64,000 bases of DNA, from NCBI RefSeq assembly GCF_019263585.2, contig NZ_JADQDF010000001.1, positions 5,590,501-5,654,500 of the forward strand, in the 5' to 3' direction. Shown piece by piece: positions 1-9,626 of this stretch (positions are counted from its first letter, which is position 1; each line of letters begins with the position of its first letter). Source of the stretch: Pseudonocardia oceani (GTDB lineage: Bacteria > Actinomycetota > Actinomycetes > Mycobacteriales > Pseudonocardiaceae). Made by a program: the position numbers and the translations under genes. The notes beneath the pieces were generated by a model. The model was not told where the DNA came from. It made no database searches and worked only from the letters and a program-made list of their open reading frames with translations.

Positions 1-88
1 GCAGGACCCCGCTCGCCAGCACCGCCAGCGCGGTGCGCTCCCAGGCCAGGGCGGTGCGCTCGGCCTGCAGCGCCGGGGGACCGGTCAC
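1..88 (-). CDS. DUF202-family membrane protein, N-terminal part only
   Basis: Only the first 29 or so codons are in the window; the gene runs off the left edge. The GTG start (88-86) overlaps the stop of the upstream gene in a GTGA junction. The visible peptide has the DUF202 signature seen in its neighbour: an early E-R-T-x-L-A-W-x-R-T core followed by the start of a hydrophobic helix. DUF202 proteins are small inner-membrane proteins of unknown function that often occur as side-by-side pairs, as here. Function cannot be given beyond probable membrane location. Confidence 0.75.
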   Translation of the reverse strand, partial: MTGPPALQAERTALAWERTALAVLASGVL

Positions 89-420
89 CCCGCGCCGCCG
101 ACGGCGAGCACCACCGCCACCGCGAGCCCGAGCGCGGCCAGCGCGCAGCCCAGCAGCAGCGGCATGCGGGTGGGCGGCAGGTCGTCGCCCCGCTCCATCG
201 CGGCCTGCACGCGGTGCCAGCGCAGCACCGCCCCGCCGGCGACGGCGACGCCCAGCGCGGCCAGCACCACGCCGACGACGTGCCGCGCGCCCGCCACCCC
301 GAACTCCGGCACCAGCGCGACCACGGCGATCCCGCCCGCCACGAGCGCGAGCGACGTGCGCAGCCAGGCCAGGAAGGTGCGTTCGTTGGCCAGGGTGAAC
401 CGGGCGTCCGGTGCGCTCAC
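85..420 (-). CDS. DUF202 (YidH-like) small membrane protein
   Basis: 111 residues. Residues about 8-20 carry the DUF202 core (N-E-R-T-F-L-A-W-L-R-T-S), followed by three predicted hydrophobic helices near residues 20-40, 47-68 and 88-108. The GTG start at 420 overlaps the stop of the diguanylate cyclase (GTGA), and its own stop overlaps the start of a second DUF202 gene, so the three are probably one transcript. The role of the family is unknown. Coupling to a cyclase could mean a membrane-stress or envelope link, but that is inference. Confidence 0.85.
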   Translation of the reverse strand: MSAPDARFTLANERTFLAWLRTSLALVAGGIAVVALVPEFGVAGARHVVGVVLAALGVAVAGGAVLRWHRVQAAMERGDDLPPTRMPLLLGCALAALGLAVAVVLAVGGAG

Positions 421-1400
421 GCGGGCTCGCGGGTGGCCCGCCGCAGCCGCTTGCGCTCGTACATCGCCTGATCGGCGGCCTGCCAGGCGCCGGGAAGCCC
501 GGCGACCACGCTGTAGGGCGCGTGCCCGAACGACCCCGACACCCCGGCGGCCTCCAGCGCGCTCTCCATCCGCTCGACCAGCTCCACGGTCTGCGTGACG
601 GTGGCCCCGACGGCGAGCATCCCGAACTCGTCGCCGCCCAGGCGCGCCAGGACGTCGCCGCCGCGGACGCAGCGGGCGAGCGCCGCGGCGGCCCGGCGGA
701 TGTAGTCGTCGCCCGCGTCGTGACCCCGGGTGTCGTTGACGGTCTTGAGGTGGTCGAGGTCCATGACGACGACGCACGCCGGGTCGCCGAAGCGGCGGTG
801 GCGCAGCTCCTCGGTGGACAGGAACCGGTCCCAGCCGCGGCGGTTGAGCAGGCCGGTGAGGGCGTCGGTGTCGGCCTCGCGCCGGGCGAGCTCCAGCTCG
901 CGCGCGGTGGCCGTGGCCAGCTCGTCGGCCTCCAGCACGGCCGAGAGCATGCTGGAGAGCAGGTCGAGCAGCGGGCGGATCTCGTGCAGCGACTCGGGCT
1001 TGCTCTCGGGGTCGTAGCCGCAGACCGTGCCGAACAGGGCGCCGTCCGGCCGGACGATCGGTGTGCCCACGTAGGCGCCGACGACGACGTCCGGCGCGAC
1101 GATCCCGGCCGCCCGTGCGTACTCCGGCACGCGCGAGACGTCCGGCGCGATGCGTGGGGTCTCGCCGGTGACCATCGTCCGGCAGAACGACGTGGCGTAC
1201 GGGAACTCGGTACCCTGCGGCATCCCGTAGGCGGGCGCGTCGAGGGCGAGCATGATCTGGCGGCCGTCGACGACCCGGCTGACGGCCCACATGCCCATCG
1301 GCACGGCGCGGGAGAGGTACTCGACGACGGTGGCGCACGCGGCGTCGAACGTGCGGGCGGGGCGCAGCTGCGCCGCGACGAACGGGGTGTCCGGATCCAT
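417..1400 (-). CDS. GAF-GGDEF diguanylate cyclase
   Basis: 327 residues. A GAF-like sensor domain covers about residues 15-165 and a GGDEF domain the C-terminal half. The active-site loop GGDEF is intact at 255-259, and an RxxD inhibitory-site motif (R-G-G-D, 246-249) sits exactly five residues before it, so the protein should make c-di-GMP from two GTP and be product-inhibited. There is no transmembrane segment, so it is cytosolic. I chose the ATG at 1400 because GGAGGGG lies just upstream; a longer in-frame version reads into a palindrome and lacks a ribosome site. Two DUF202 genes follow with overlapping starts. The ligand of the GAF domain cannot be told. Confidence 0.92.
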   Translation of the reverse strand: MDPDTPFVAAQLRPARTFDAACATVVEYLSRAVPMGMWAVSRVVDGRQIMLALDAPAYGMPQGTEFPYATSFCRTMVTGETPRIAPDVSRVPEYARAAGIVAPDVVVGAYVGTPIVRPDGALFGTVCGYDPESKPESLHEIRPLLDLLSSMLSAVLEADELATATARELELARREADTDALTGLLNRRGWDRFLSTEELRHRRFGDPACVVVMDLDHLKTVNDTRGHDAGDDYIRRAAAALARCVRGGDVLARLGGDEFGMLAVGATVTQTVELVERMESALEAAGVSGSFGHAPYSVVAGLPGAWQAADQAMYERKRLRRATREPA

Positions 1401-1495
1401 GGTCCCCTCCGGTCGGTGCGTCCGCACAGCATAGGCGCGGCCCGTTGACCTGTTCGGGGGAAGGGCGGGGCGTGTCCGGGTGCAGCAACGCCTCA

Positions 1496-1521
1496 GGGCC
1501 CGGCCTGGATGGGCCGGGCCC
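1496..1521. repeat. 10-bp perfect hairpin in the divergent promoter region
   Basis: A GGGCCCGGCC arm, a 6-base loop and the exact complementary arm lie between the divergent diguanylate cyclase and DUF2470 genes. It has no T-run on either side. It could be a protein-binding palindrome or an RNA hairpin in the cyclase leader; nothing decides between these. Confidence 0.5.
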
Positions 1522-1569
1522 CGAGATGTCCCGAACTGACGCGCTGCTCCCACCACGAAGCAACGAGTA

Positions 1570-1588
1570 CGAGGTTAGCCTACCCTCA
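1570..1588 (+). promoter_or_regulatory. Probable IdeR/DtxR iron box 1
   Basis: The 19 bases centred on GGTTAGCCTACCC match the actinobacterial IdeR consensus (TTAGGTTAGSCTAACCTAA) at about 15 of 19 positions, including the GGTTAG half. The site lies 69 bases before the DUF2470 start, where the -35/-10 region is expected. IdeR with ferrous iron would repress here. Confidence 0.65.
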
Positions 1589-1627
1589 ATATCGCGGCAA
1601 GTACTTCTCCTTCCGGGTTCCGGCCGA

Positions 1628-1646
1628 TATTGTTAGGCAACCCTAA
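1628..1646 (+). promoter_or_regulatory. Probable IdeR/DtxR iron box 2, overlapping the ribosome site
   Basis: A second IdeR-like site (core GTTAGGC followed by ACCCTAA) matches the 19-base consensus at 14 positions. It runs directly into the strong AAGGAGG at 1645-1651 that serves the GTG start at 1657. Two boxes 58 bases apart make iron control of the downstream gene likely. Confidence 0.6.
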
Positions 1647-1656
1647 GGAGGTGGCG

Positions 1657-2442
1657 GTGATCGGATCCCGCTCCCGGTCCGGGCCCGGCCCGGCCGAGCT
1701 GTCCCGCACCGCGCTCGGACACGCCCCGCTGCTCGCCGTGCGGACGAGCGGCGCCGAGGAGCTCGTCGCCGTCCGCGGCGTCGACGTCGACGGGTCGGTG
1801 GTGCTGCTCGTCGCCGCCGACGGCCCGCTGGTGCACGACCTGTGCCGGCCCGGAACGCCCGAGCACGGGCCGTGCTCCGTCGACGCCGCCCTGCTCAGCC
1901 CCGTGCCCGCCGCCGACCGCGTCCTGCACGCGCTCGCGGCGCGGGGCCTGCTGGAGCTCGCCGAGGACGTCGAGGCGGCGTTGGAGGTCGTGCTCCGCGC
2001 CCACCCCGCCCGGCCCGACGTCGTGCTGCGCCCCGACGCGTCGGCGCTGCTGCGGTTCCACCCCGCCGCGCTCGACCTCGACGGGCGGTCCGTCGACCCG
2101 GCCGCCTCCGCCGCGGCGGAGTCCGACCCGCTCGCCGCCGACTCCGACGAGGTCGTCACCCACCTGCTCCACGACCACCCCGACGACGTGGCCCGCCTCG
2201 CGTTCCTGCTGGACCCGGCGCTGCTGGAGCACGTGCGCGCCCTCGCGCCGGTGCGGGTCGACCGCTACGGGCTGACGCTGCGCGTCGACTCGCCCGCGGG
2301 CACGACGCTCACCCGACTCGACTTCCCCGCGGCCCTGCGCGGTCCGGCGGAGCTCCCCGCAGCGATGCGGGAGCTCGCGTGCCGGGCCGCGCAGGTGACG
2401 GGGTGCCCGCGGCGTGACGCTGCCCTCCCCGACGCGCCGTAG
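1657..2442 (+). CDS. DUF2470-domain protein, predicted iron-regulated
   Basis: 261 residues. The C-terminal third (about 165-255) is a DUF2470 domain with the H-D-H-P-D-D-V start typical of the C-terminal part of heme-utilisation and pyridoxamine-oxidase-like split-barrel proteins. The N-terminal part looks like a degenerate split barrel, so a role in heme or iron handling is inferred. Start: GTG at 1657, six bases after AAGGAGG; an in-frame TTG at 1630 is less likely. Two IdeR-like boxes lie upstream. The gene converges on the ABC-F gene with only two bases between stops. Confidence 0.8.
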   Translation: MIGSRSRSGPGPAELSRTALGHAPLLAVRTSGAEELVAVRGVDVDGSVVLLVAADGPLVHDLCRPGTPEHGPCSVDAALLSPVPAADRVLHALAARGLLELAEDVEAALEVVLRAHPARPDVVLRPDASALLRFHPAALDLDGRSVDPAASAAAESDPLAADSDEVVTHLLHDHPDDVARLAFLLDPALLEHVRALAPVRVDRYGLTLRVDSPAGTTLTRLDFPAALRGPAELPAAMRELACRAAQVTGCPRRDAALPDAP

Positions 2443-2444
2443 CG

Positions 2445-4043
<1,599 letters not shown>

Positions 4044-4145
4044 GGGGTTCCTCCGGGGACGGGCCCGTCGGTCGGGGCCCGGGTGTGCGGTCGGGTGCGG
4101 ACGCGCTCGGCCGGGCCCGGACCCGGGGAACCGGGTGGGGCCGCC

Positions 4146-4191
4146 GAGGGGCCGCCCCTCAGAGGAAGAAGAGCTGCTGCACGGGAACCAC
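4146..4191 (-). promoter_or_regulatory. Candidate leader peptide and attenuator hairpin of the ABC-F gene
   Basis: On the minus strand a 10-codon reading frame (GTG 4191 to TGA 4159, peptide MVPVQQLFFL) ends inside a perfect GAGGGG-CGG-CCCCTC hairpin (4160-4146), about 100 bases before the ABC-F start. A TATCGT hexamer just before the GTG resembles a -10 element, so the peptide could be leaderless. Short peptide plus overlapping hairpin is the known arrangement for ribosome-stalling attenuation of ABC-F genes. Here it is inference from layout only. Confidence 0.4.
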
Positions 4192-4214
4192 GATAGGGCC
4201 GCCCGCAACGGGTT

Positions 4215-6143
4215 TCAGCCGGGGACGCGGGCGCGCGCTCCCGGCCCGAACCCGGGGGCCACTACGAGGGCGCCGCGCTCGCGGCGGCACGACGCCACGG
4301 CGACGTGGCAGGGCCGCGGCACCGACGCGGGCAGCAGCAGCCCGCCGTCGAGCTGGTAGCGCATGTTCGTGATCTTCCAGGTGGTGGCGGCCGGGTCGCC
4401 GGGGGACAGCGGCGGCTGGTCACGGCGGACCACGACCATCGCCTCGGTGACGCCGTCGGGCCAGGTGAGCACGAGGGTGCCGGGGGCGGAGACGGCCAGA
4501 TCGGTGACCGCGGGGATCCCGCCGGGGTCGGTCACGTCGGGCGACGGAGCGGGCGCGGGCCGCTGCGGCTGCTCCTGCTGCGCCTCGTCGGGGACCACCT
4601 CCTCGGACACCGCCTGCGCCGACACCTCGCTGCCGACCCGCGCGACGACGGCGTAGACGGGGACGTCGGAATCGGCGGCCGGTGCGCCGTCGATGAGGCC
4701 CGTGGTCCGGGTACGGCCGACGACGTGCCACCGGCCGTCGGGGCACAGGCGGCTGACCTTGTACTCGACGTCCCGGTCGTCGCCCGGCGTCCAGGTGACG
4801 GTGACCGAGGTGTCGTCGGTGCCGCGCTCGGCGCGGACGTCGACGGGGGCGGGGACGGCAGGCGGTGCGGGGACGACGGGCTCGGAGGCGACGGGCTCGG
4901 GCTCGACGGGCTCGGGCTCGACGGGCTCGGGCTCGACGGGCTCGGGCTCGACGGGCTCGGGCTCGACGGGCTCGGGGGCGACGGGCTTGGGAGCCGCGGC
5001 GGCCGGGGCGGGCGCCACCGGCACGGGGTCGGGCGCGGCGTGCCGGGGCCCGGGGACGGCGGCGGGCGGCTGCTCCGGTTCCGCCTGCGCGGGTTCTGGC
5101 TTCGCGGGTGCCTGCTGCGCGGATGCCTGCTGCGCGGGTTCGGGCGGGGCCCCCGGCACCGGCACCGGGAGCGGCCGCGTGGGCCGCAGCGCGCGCCGCG
5201 TCGGGGCCACGGGCTCGGGCGGCACCTCCGGCGCTGCCGGGCGGCGGGGGCCGGGGGAGGGCCGCGGGCGCGACGGCGGGGCGGTGGCCGCCGCCGCGAG
5301 CGCCGCGACGAACGCCGCGCAGCTGTCGAACCGCCGGGCCGGGTCCTTCGCGGCGGCGCGGGCGAGCACGTCGTCGACGGCGGGGGGCAGGTCGGGGCGC
5401 AGCAGGCTCGGGCGCGGCGGGTCGGCGGCGAGGTGGGCGTAGATGACGGCGGCGGTGTCGTCGCGCGGGTAGGGCACCTGCCCGGTGAGCCCGCGGTGGA
5501 CCAGGCACGCGAGCCCGTACTGGTCGGAGCGGCCGTCGATCCACTTGCCCTGGATCTGCTCGGGCGAGGAGTACTGGAGGGTCCCGAGGTAGCGGCCGGC
5601 CGCGGTGATGTCGCTGCCCGGGTCGGTGCGCCCGCGCGCGATGCCGAAGTCGCACAGGTACACCTGCCCCGACCGCGAGCGCCCCGGCCGCGAGATGAGG
5701 ACGTTGCCGGGCTTCACGTCGCGGTGCACCAGGCCGGCCTCGTGCACGGCGTCCAGCGCGTCGGCCACCGGCCCGAGCAGCGCGCACAGCCGGGTGACGT
5801 CGAGCGGGCCCTCGCGCTGCAGCACGGCGCCGAGGTCGTCGCCCTCGATGAAGCGCATCGACAGGAACAGCACGCCGTTGGCGTGGCCGGCGTCGTAGAT
5901 CGGGACGACGGCCGGGTGCTCGAGGCTGGCGGCGATGGTGGCCTCGCGCTCGAACCGCCTGCGGTACTCGAGGTCGGCGGCGAGCGCGGGGGACAGAACC
6001 TTGAGCGCGACCGTGCGCCGGAGGTTGAGGTGCGTGGCGCGGTAGACCACGCCCATCCCGCCCTCACCGACGAGCGCGTCGATGCGGTGGCCGGCCAGCA
6101 CGTGCCCGACCCATCCCGCCGCTGCGCCCTGCTGCTGCGGCAC
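4215..6143 (-). CDS. Soluble Ser/Thr protein kinase with Pro-Glu repeats and FN3-like C-terminus
   Basis: 642 residues. The Hanks-type kinase domain (about 15-285) is complete: glycine loop near 26-31, K48, H-R-D at 140-142, D-F-G at 165-167 and an S-P-E motif after the activation loop. Then comes about 140 residues of Pro/Ala/Glu-rich linker with VEPEP repeats. Two beta-rich segments follow: one FN3-like (around V-T-V-T-W-T-P), the second with L-V-L-T-W-P and a K-I-T-N-M-R-Y-Q-L-D-G-G stretch seen in fibronectin-like tails of some Streptomyces kinases. There is no transmembrane helix or PASTA repeat, unlike PknB, so it should be cytosolic. Start: GTG 6143 with GGGGAGGG upstream. Substrates are unknown. 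Confidence 0.88.
   Translation of the reverse strand: MPQQQGAAAGWVGHVLAGHRIDALVGEGGMGVVYRATHLNLRRTVALKVLSPALAADLEYRRRFEREATIAASLEHPAVVPIYDAGHANGVLFLSMRFIEGDDLGAVLQREGPLDVTRLCALLGPVADALDAVHEAGLVHRDVKPGNVLISRPGRSRSGQVYLCDFGIARGRTDPGSDITAAGRYLGTLQYSSPEQIQGKWIDGRSDQYGLACLVHRGLTGQVPYPRDDTAAVIYAHLAADPPRPSLLRPDLPPAVDDVLARAAAKDPARRFDSCAAFVAALAAAATAPPSRPRPSPGPRRPAAPEVPPEPVAPTRRALRPTRPLPVPVPGAPPEPAQQASAQQAPAKPEPAQAEPEQPPAAVPGPRHAAPDPVPVAPAPAAAAPKPVAPEPVEPEPVEPEPVEPEPVEPEPVEPEPVASEPVVPAPPAVPAPVDVRAERGTDDTSVTVTWTPGDDRDVEYKVSRLCPDGRWHVVGRTRTTGLIDGAPAADSDVPVYAVVARVGSEVSAQAVSEEVVPDEAQQEQPQRPAPAPSPDVTDPGGIPAVTDLAVSAPGTLVLTWPDGVTEAMVVVRRDQPPLSPGDPAATTWKITNMRYQLDGGLLLPASVPRPCHVAVASCRRERGALVVAPGFGPGARARVPG
4891..4976 (-). 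repeat. 15-bp tandem repeat in the kinase linker
   Basis: Five perfect copies plus a partial copy of a 15-base unit (acgggctcgggctcg on the plus strand) encode the repeated Val-Glu-Pro-Glu-Pro pentapeptide of the kinase linker. Units of 15 bases keep frame, so copy-number change would lengthen or shorten the linker without breaking the protein. Confidence 0.95.
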
Positions 6144-6276
6144 CGGGGCCCCGCCCTCCCCTCGCTCTCGTGCGCGCCGTCCGGGGGCGGGCGCGGACCT
6201 GCACGGCCACCGAGGGCCGGTCCCCGCCGAGCCTACGGCCACCGGGCCGGGTGCGGCCGAGGCGCCCGCGCGCGAA

Positions 6277-6313
6277 CGGCACTCTCGCCCGACCCGGTCG
6301 AGCGGGAGTGCCG
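6277..6313. repeat. Imperfect palindrome before the NmrA-like pseudogene
   Basis: CGGCACTCTCGC and its complement with one mismatch (GCGGGAGTGCCG) flank a 13-base spacer, between the divergent kinase and NmrA-like genes. A TACGCT hexamer at 6320-6325 eight bases before the ATG resembles an actinobacterial -10 element. This could be an operator; the binding protein is unknown. Confidence 0.4.
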
Positions 6314-6333
6314 CTCGCCTACGCTCGGGCCCC

Positions 6334-7072
6334 ATGACGATCCTGGGCGCGCTCACCACCGACCCGGTGCGGGCCGCGCTGCCCGAGGGCGTGGAGGTCG
6401 CGCGGGGCTGGCTGCGCCGGCCGCACACGCTGCCCGCGGCGCTGCGCGGCGTCGACCGGATGTACCTCGCGCCGACCCCCGACACCGTCGACGAGGTGCT
6501 GGCCGCGGCGCGCGACGCGGGCGTGCGGCACGTCGTCGACCTGTCCGGGGAGCCGGAGAGCTGGTGGGGGAGCGTGACGCGGGCCGTCGAGGCGTCCGGG
6601 ATCGCGTGGACGCACCTGTGGCCGGGCGACTTCTTCGAGAACGCGCTCACCTGGGCCCCGCAGGTCCGGCCGACGCGGACGGTGCGCGAGCCGTGGCCGC
6701 ACGCCGCGAGCGCGCCGGTCGCCATGGACGACATCGCCTCGGTGGCCGCGACGGCGCTGCTCGACGACCGGGGCGCACGTGCACCGGGCCCACGCCCTCA
6801 CCGGCCCGGAGACGCTCCGCCGGACCGCGCTCGTTGAGCACATCGCCGCGGCTCTGGGGGAGCCGGTCGATTTCGTCGAGGTGCCCCGCGACGAGGCCGT
6901 CGCGGTGCTGGAGCCGGTGATGGGCGCGGACGCGGGCTGGTACGTCGACGCCGTGCTCGGCGGCTTCGCGGAGCACCCGCGGGAGGCGACACCGGTCGTC
7001 GAGGAGCTCGCCGGGCGGCCCGGCACGACGTTCGCGGCCTGGGCCGTCGCGCACGTGGACGCGTTCCGCTGA
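6334..7072 (+). pseudogene. NmrA-like NAD(P)-binding protein, damaged twice
   Basis: The reading frame starting at ATG 6334 and the frame that ends at 7072 both match one NmrA/SDR-like protein, but they differ by one base. The shift maps to the GGGG run near 6769-6772; removing one G gives an unbroken reading (D-D-R-A-H-V-H-R-A-H). In addition, the N-terminus goes straight from M-T-I-L to the strand after the dinucleotide-binding glycine loop, so about 25-30 residues including the GxxGxxG motif are missing. Two lesions make a dead gene more likely than a single base-call error. Original role: probably an NAD(P)H-dependent reductase or redox sensor. Confidence 0.75.
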
Positions 7073-7079
7073 CACGACG

Positions 7080-7109
7080 ACGGCCCCCGAGCCGGAGCTC
7101 GGGGGCCGT
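7080..7109. terminator. Bidirectional terminator hairpin between NmrA-like gene and sigA
   Basis: A perfect 13-base-pair stem (ACGGCCCCCGAGC and its complement) closes a CGGA tetraloop in the 51 bases between the convergent genes. It has no long T-run, as is usual in high-GC actinobacteria. Confidence 0.85.
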
Positions 7110-7123
7110 GGTCGGGAACGTGC

Positions 7124-8524
7124 CTAGTCCAGGTAGTCGCGCAGCACCTGGGACCGCGACGGGTGGCGCAGCTTCGACATCGTCTTCGACTCGATCTGCC
7201 GGATCCGCTCACGGGTGACCCCGTAGACCTGGCCGATCTCGTCGAGCGTGCGGGGCTGGCCGTCGGTGAGGCCGAACCGCAGCCGCACCACGCCCGCCTC
7301 GCGCTCGGACAGCGTGGCCAGCACCGACTGGAGCTGGTCCTGCAGCAGCGTGAAGCTCACCGCGTCGACGGCGACGACCGCCTCGGAGTCCTCGATGAAG
7401 TCGCCGAGCTGGGAGTCGCCCTCGTCGCCGATGGTCTGGTCGAGCGAGATGGGCTCCCGGGCGTACTGCTGGATCTCCAGCACCTTCTCCGGGGTGATGT
7501 CCATCTCCTTGGCGAGCTCCTCCGGGGTGGGCTCACGGCCCAGGTCCTGGAGCAGCTCGCGCTGGATGCGACCCAGCTTGTTGATGACCTCGACCATGTG
7601 CACCGGGATGCGGATGGTGCGCGCCTGGTCGGCCATCGCGCGGGTGATGGCCTGCCGGATCCACCACGTGGCGTAGGTCGAGAACTTGTAGCCCTTGGTG
7701 TAGTCGAACTTCTCGACCGCGCGGATCAGACCGAGGTTGCCCTCCTGGATCAGGTCCAGGAACGCCATGCCGCGGCCGGTGTAGCGCTTGGCCAGGGAGA
7801 CCACGAGGCGGAGGTTGGCCTCCAGCAGGTGGTTCTTGGCGCGCTCGCCGTCGCGGACGATCCAGCGGAGGTCGCGGCGCAGCTGCGGGGAGACCTTCTC
7901 GCCGGCGTCGATCGCGCGGCGCAGCCGCTCGGCGGCGTAGAGGCCGGCCTCGATGCGCTTGGCGAGCTCGACCTCCTCCTCCGCGTTGAGCAGCGCGACC
8001 TTGCCGATCTGCTTGAGGTACGCGCGGACCGAGTCGGCCGAGGCGGTGAGCTCGGCGTCCTTGCGGGCCTGGCGGAGAGCCTCGGACTCCTCCTCGTCCC
8101 AGACGAAGTCCGACGACTTCGTAGGGGTGGAGGAGCGCTCGCGGGGGCCGCGGCGGTTGACGCCGGTGTTGGCCGGCTCGTCCTCGTCGTCCTCGTCGTC
8201 CTCGTCCTCGTCGGTGGCCTTGCCGGGCACCTGGACGCTCTTGGCGGGCGCATCGGGAACGAGCTCGGCGTCGTCGAGGTCGACCTCGACCTCCTCCAGA
8301 TCGGCGCCCTCGGGGGCTCCGTCCAGCTCGACGCCGTCGACGTCCGCGCCGTCGAGGTCGGCGGGCTCGTCGCCCGCCTTCTTCGCGGGGGCGGCCTTGG
8401 TGCCGGTGCGGGGGGCACGCGGCTTCGGTGCGGTCTTCGCCCGAGGTGCCCGACGTGCCGGGGCGGGAGCGGCGGCCTGGTCGGCCGTCGGCTCGGTACG
8501 GGTTGCGGAATCTGCGGCTGCCAC
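7124..8524 (-). CDS. sigA: Principal RNA polymerase sigma factor SigA/HrdB (sigma-70 group 1)
   Basis: 466 residues. An Ala/Lys-rich then strongly acidic N-terminal region (1-130) precedes conserved regions 1.2 (around D-S-V-R-A-Y-L-K-Q-I-G), 2 (E-G-N-L-G-L-I-R-A-V-E-K-F-D and T-Y-A-T-W-W-I-R-Q-A-I), 3 and 4 (V-T-R-E-R-I-R-Q-I-E), ending R-D-Y-L-D as in mycobacterial SigA. It directs transcription of housekeeping genes. The next gene in the conserved block is suhB, as in mycobacteria, but ppgK, which lies between them in M. tuberculosis, is absent. A TACAAT -10 element lies about 150 bases upstream. Confidence 0.98.
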   Translation of the reverse strand: MAAADSATRTEPTADQAAAPAPARRAPRAKTAPKPRAPRTGTKAAPAKKAGDEPADLDGADVDGVELDGAPEGADLEEVEVDLDDAELVPDAPAKSVQVPGKATDEDEDDEDDEDEPANTGVNRRGPRERSSTPTKSSDFVWDEEESEALRQARKDAELTASADSVRAYLKQIGKVALLNAEEEVELAKRIEAGLYAAERLRRAIDAGEKVSPQLRRDLRWIVRDGERAKNHLLEANLRLVVSLAKRYTGRGMAFLDLIQEGNLGLIRAVEKFDYTKGYKFSTYATWWIRQAITRAMADQARTIRIPVHMVEVINKLGRIQRELLQDLGREPTPEELAKEMDITPEKVLEIQQYAREPISLDQTIGDEGDSQLGDFIEDSEAVVAVDAVSFTLLQDQLQSVLATLSEREAGVVRLRFGLTDGQPRTLDEIGQVYGVTRERIRQIESKTMSKLRHPSRSQVLRDYLD

Positions 8525-8672
8525 CTAGGCCCTCTCACTACGGTGCGCTCTGTGGTGAGCCGGAGAAAAGCATGCACCGGCTGCCTGACGAGAATCTTGT
8601 GTGGTCACGAACCCCGTCGCGTCGCCCCCCGGAGGTACCGGAGGCGGGCGTCCCGCGATGGGGTGCGGACCC

Positions 8673-8678
8673 ATTGTA
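8673..8678 (-). promoter_or_regulatory. Candidate -10 element of sigA
   Basis: TACAAT on the minus strand, 149 bases before the sigA ATG, is a close match to the vegetative -10 consensus and stands out in GC-rich sequence. No convincing -35 is visible. It implies a 5' leader of roughly 140 bases. Confidence 0.5.
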
Positions 8679-8755
8679 ACTGCGTGCGCCCGCAGTGCTC
8701 GCGCCTCGCATCCCGTAGGCGTGTCCGGACCCTCCGGATGTGATCGGATGACGTC

Positions 8756-9622
8756 GTGAGCACCCCCTCCGACAGCCCTGCCCCGACGGTCGACCAGGAG
8801 GCGTTGCGCCTGGTCGCGGTGCGGATCGCCACCGAGGCGGCCGAGCACCTGCGCGGCCTCCCGAGGCCGTGGGAATCCGGTGGCGCGGCCGGTTCGGTCG
8901 CCACCAAGAGCACCCCGACCGACGTCGTGACGGCTTCGGACACCGCGGTCGAGACGCTGGTGCGCGAACGCCTCGCCGCACTGCGTCCGGCCGACGCCGT
9001 GGTGGGGGAGGAGCACGGCGGCAGCGCGGGCGTCGACCCCGAGCGCGTGGTGTGGGTCGTCGACCCGATCGACGGCACGGTCAACTTCCTCTACGGCCTG
9101 CCCTGGTACGCGATCTCGGTGGCCGCCACCCGCGCCGGGCAGACGCTCGCGGGCGCGGTCGTGGAGCCCGACTCCGGCCGGGTCTGGAGCGCCGCGCTCG
9201 GCCTGGGCGCCACCTGCGACGGGCGGCCGCTCGCGGCGTCGGGCGCCACCGACCCCGCGCTGTCGCTGCTGGGCACCGGCTTCGCCTACGACGGGACGCG
9301 GCGGGCCCGGCAGGCGGGGATGGTCGCGGCGCTGCTGCCCCGCGTGCGCGACGTCCGGCGCACCGGCTCGGCGGCTCTCGACCTGTGCGCGGTCGCGGCC
9401 GGCTGGACCGACGGCTACCTGGAGCACGGCTGCAGCTGGTGGGACTGGGCCGCGGCGGCGCTCGTCGCCCGGGAGGCGGGCGCGGTCGTGCGCACGCCCG
9501 GCGTCGCGGGGCTCGCACCGCCCGACGACGGCCTCGGCGCCGACGCCCTGCTCGCCGCCGCACCGGGCGTCGCGGACGCGCTGGCGGAGCTGGCCCGGGA
9601 GGCCGGAGCCGCCTCGGTGTGA
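8756..9622 (+). CDS. suhB: Inositol-1-monophosphatase family protein
   Basis: 288 residues. The metal-binding motifs of the lithium-sensitive phosphatase family are present: G-E-E-H near residue 84, D-P-I-D-G-T near 103-108, and W-D-W-A near 229. It should hydrolyse inositol monophosphate (or a similar sugar phosphate) with magnesium. In actinomycetes inositol feeds phosphatidylinositol, mannosylated lipids and mycothiol. It lies divergently from sigA as in the mycobacterial block (Rv2701c position). GTG start at 8756. Substrate could also be fructose-1,6-bisphosphate or NADP, since family members vary. Confidence 0.92.
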   Translation: MSTPSDSPAPTVDQEALRLVAVRIATEAAEHLRGLPRPWESGGAAGSVATKSTPTDVVTASDTAVETLVRERLAALRPADAVVGEEHGGSAGVDPERVVWVVDPIDGTVNFLYGLPWYAISVAATRAGQTLAGAVVEPDSGRVWSAALGLGATCDGRPLAASGATDPALSLLGTGFAYDGTRRARQAGMVAALLPRVRDVRRTGSAALDLCAVAAGWTDGYLEHGCSWWDWAAAALVAREAGAVVRTPGVAGLAPPDDGLGADALLAAAPGVADALAELAREAGAASV

Positions 9623-9626
9623 CCGG

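Noticed and set aside
4044..4208. N-terminal extension of the ABC-F protein
   Set aside because: Residues are Ser/Pro/Arg-rich without homology, and a good GGAGGAA site sits before the internal GTG at 4043.
4891..4976. CRISPR-like array
   Set aside because: The 15-base units are contiguous without spacers and encode a pentapeptide repeat.
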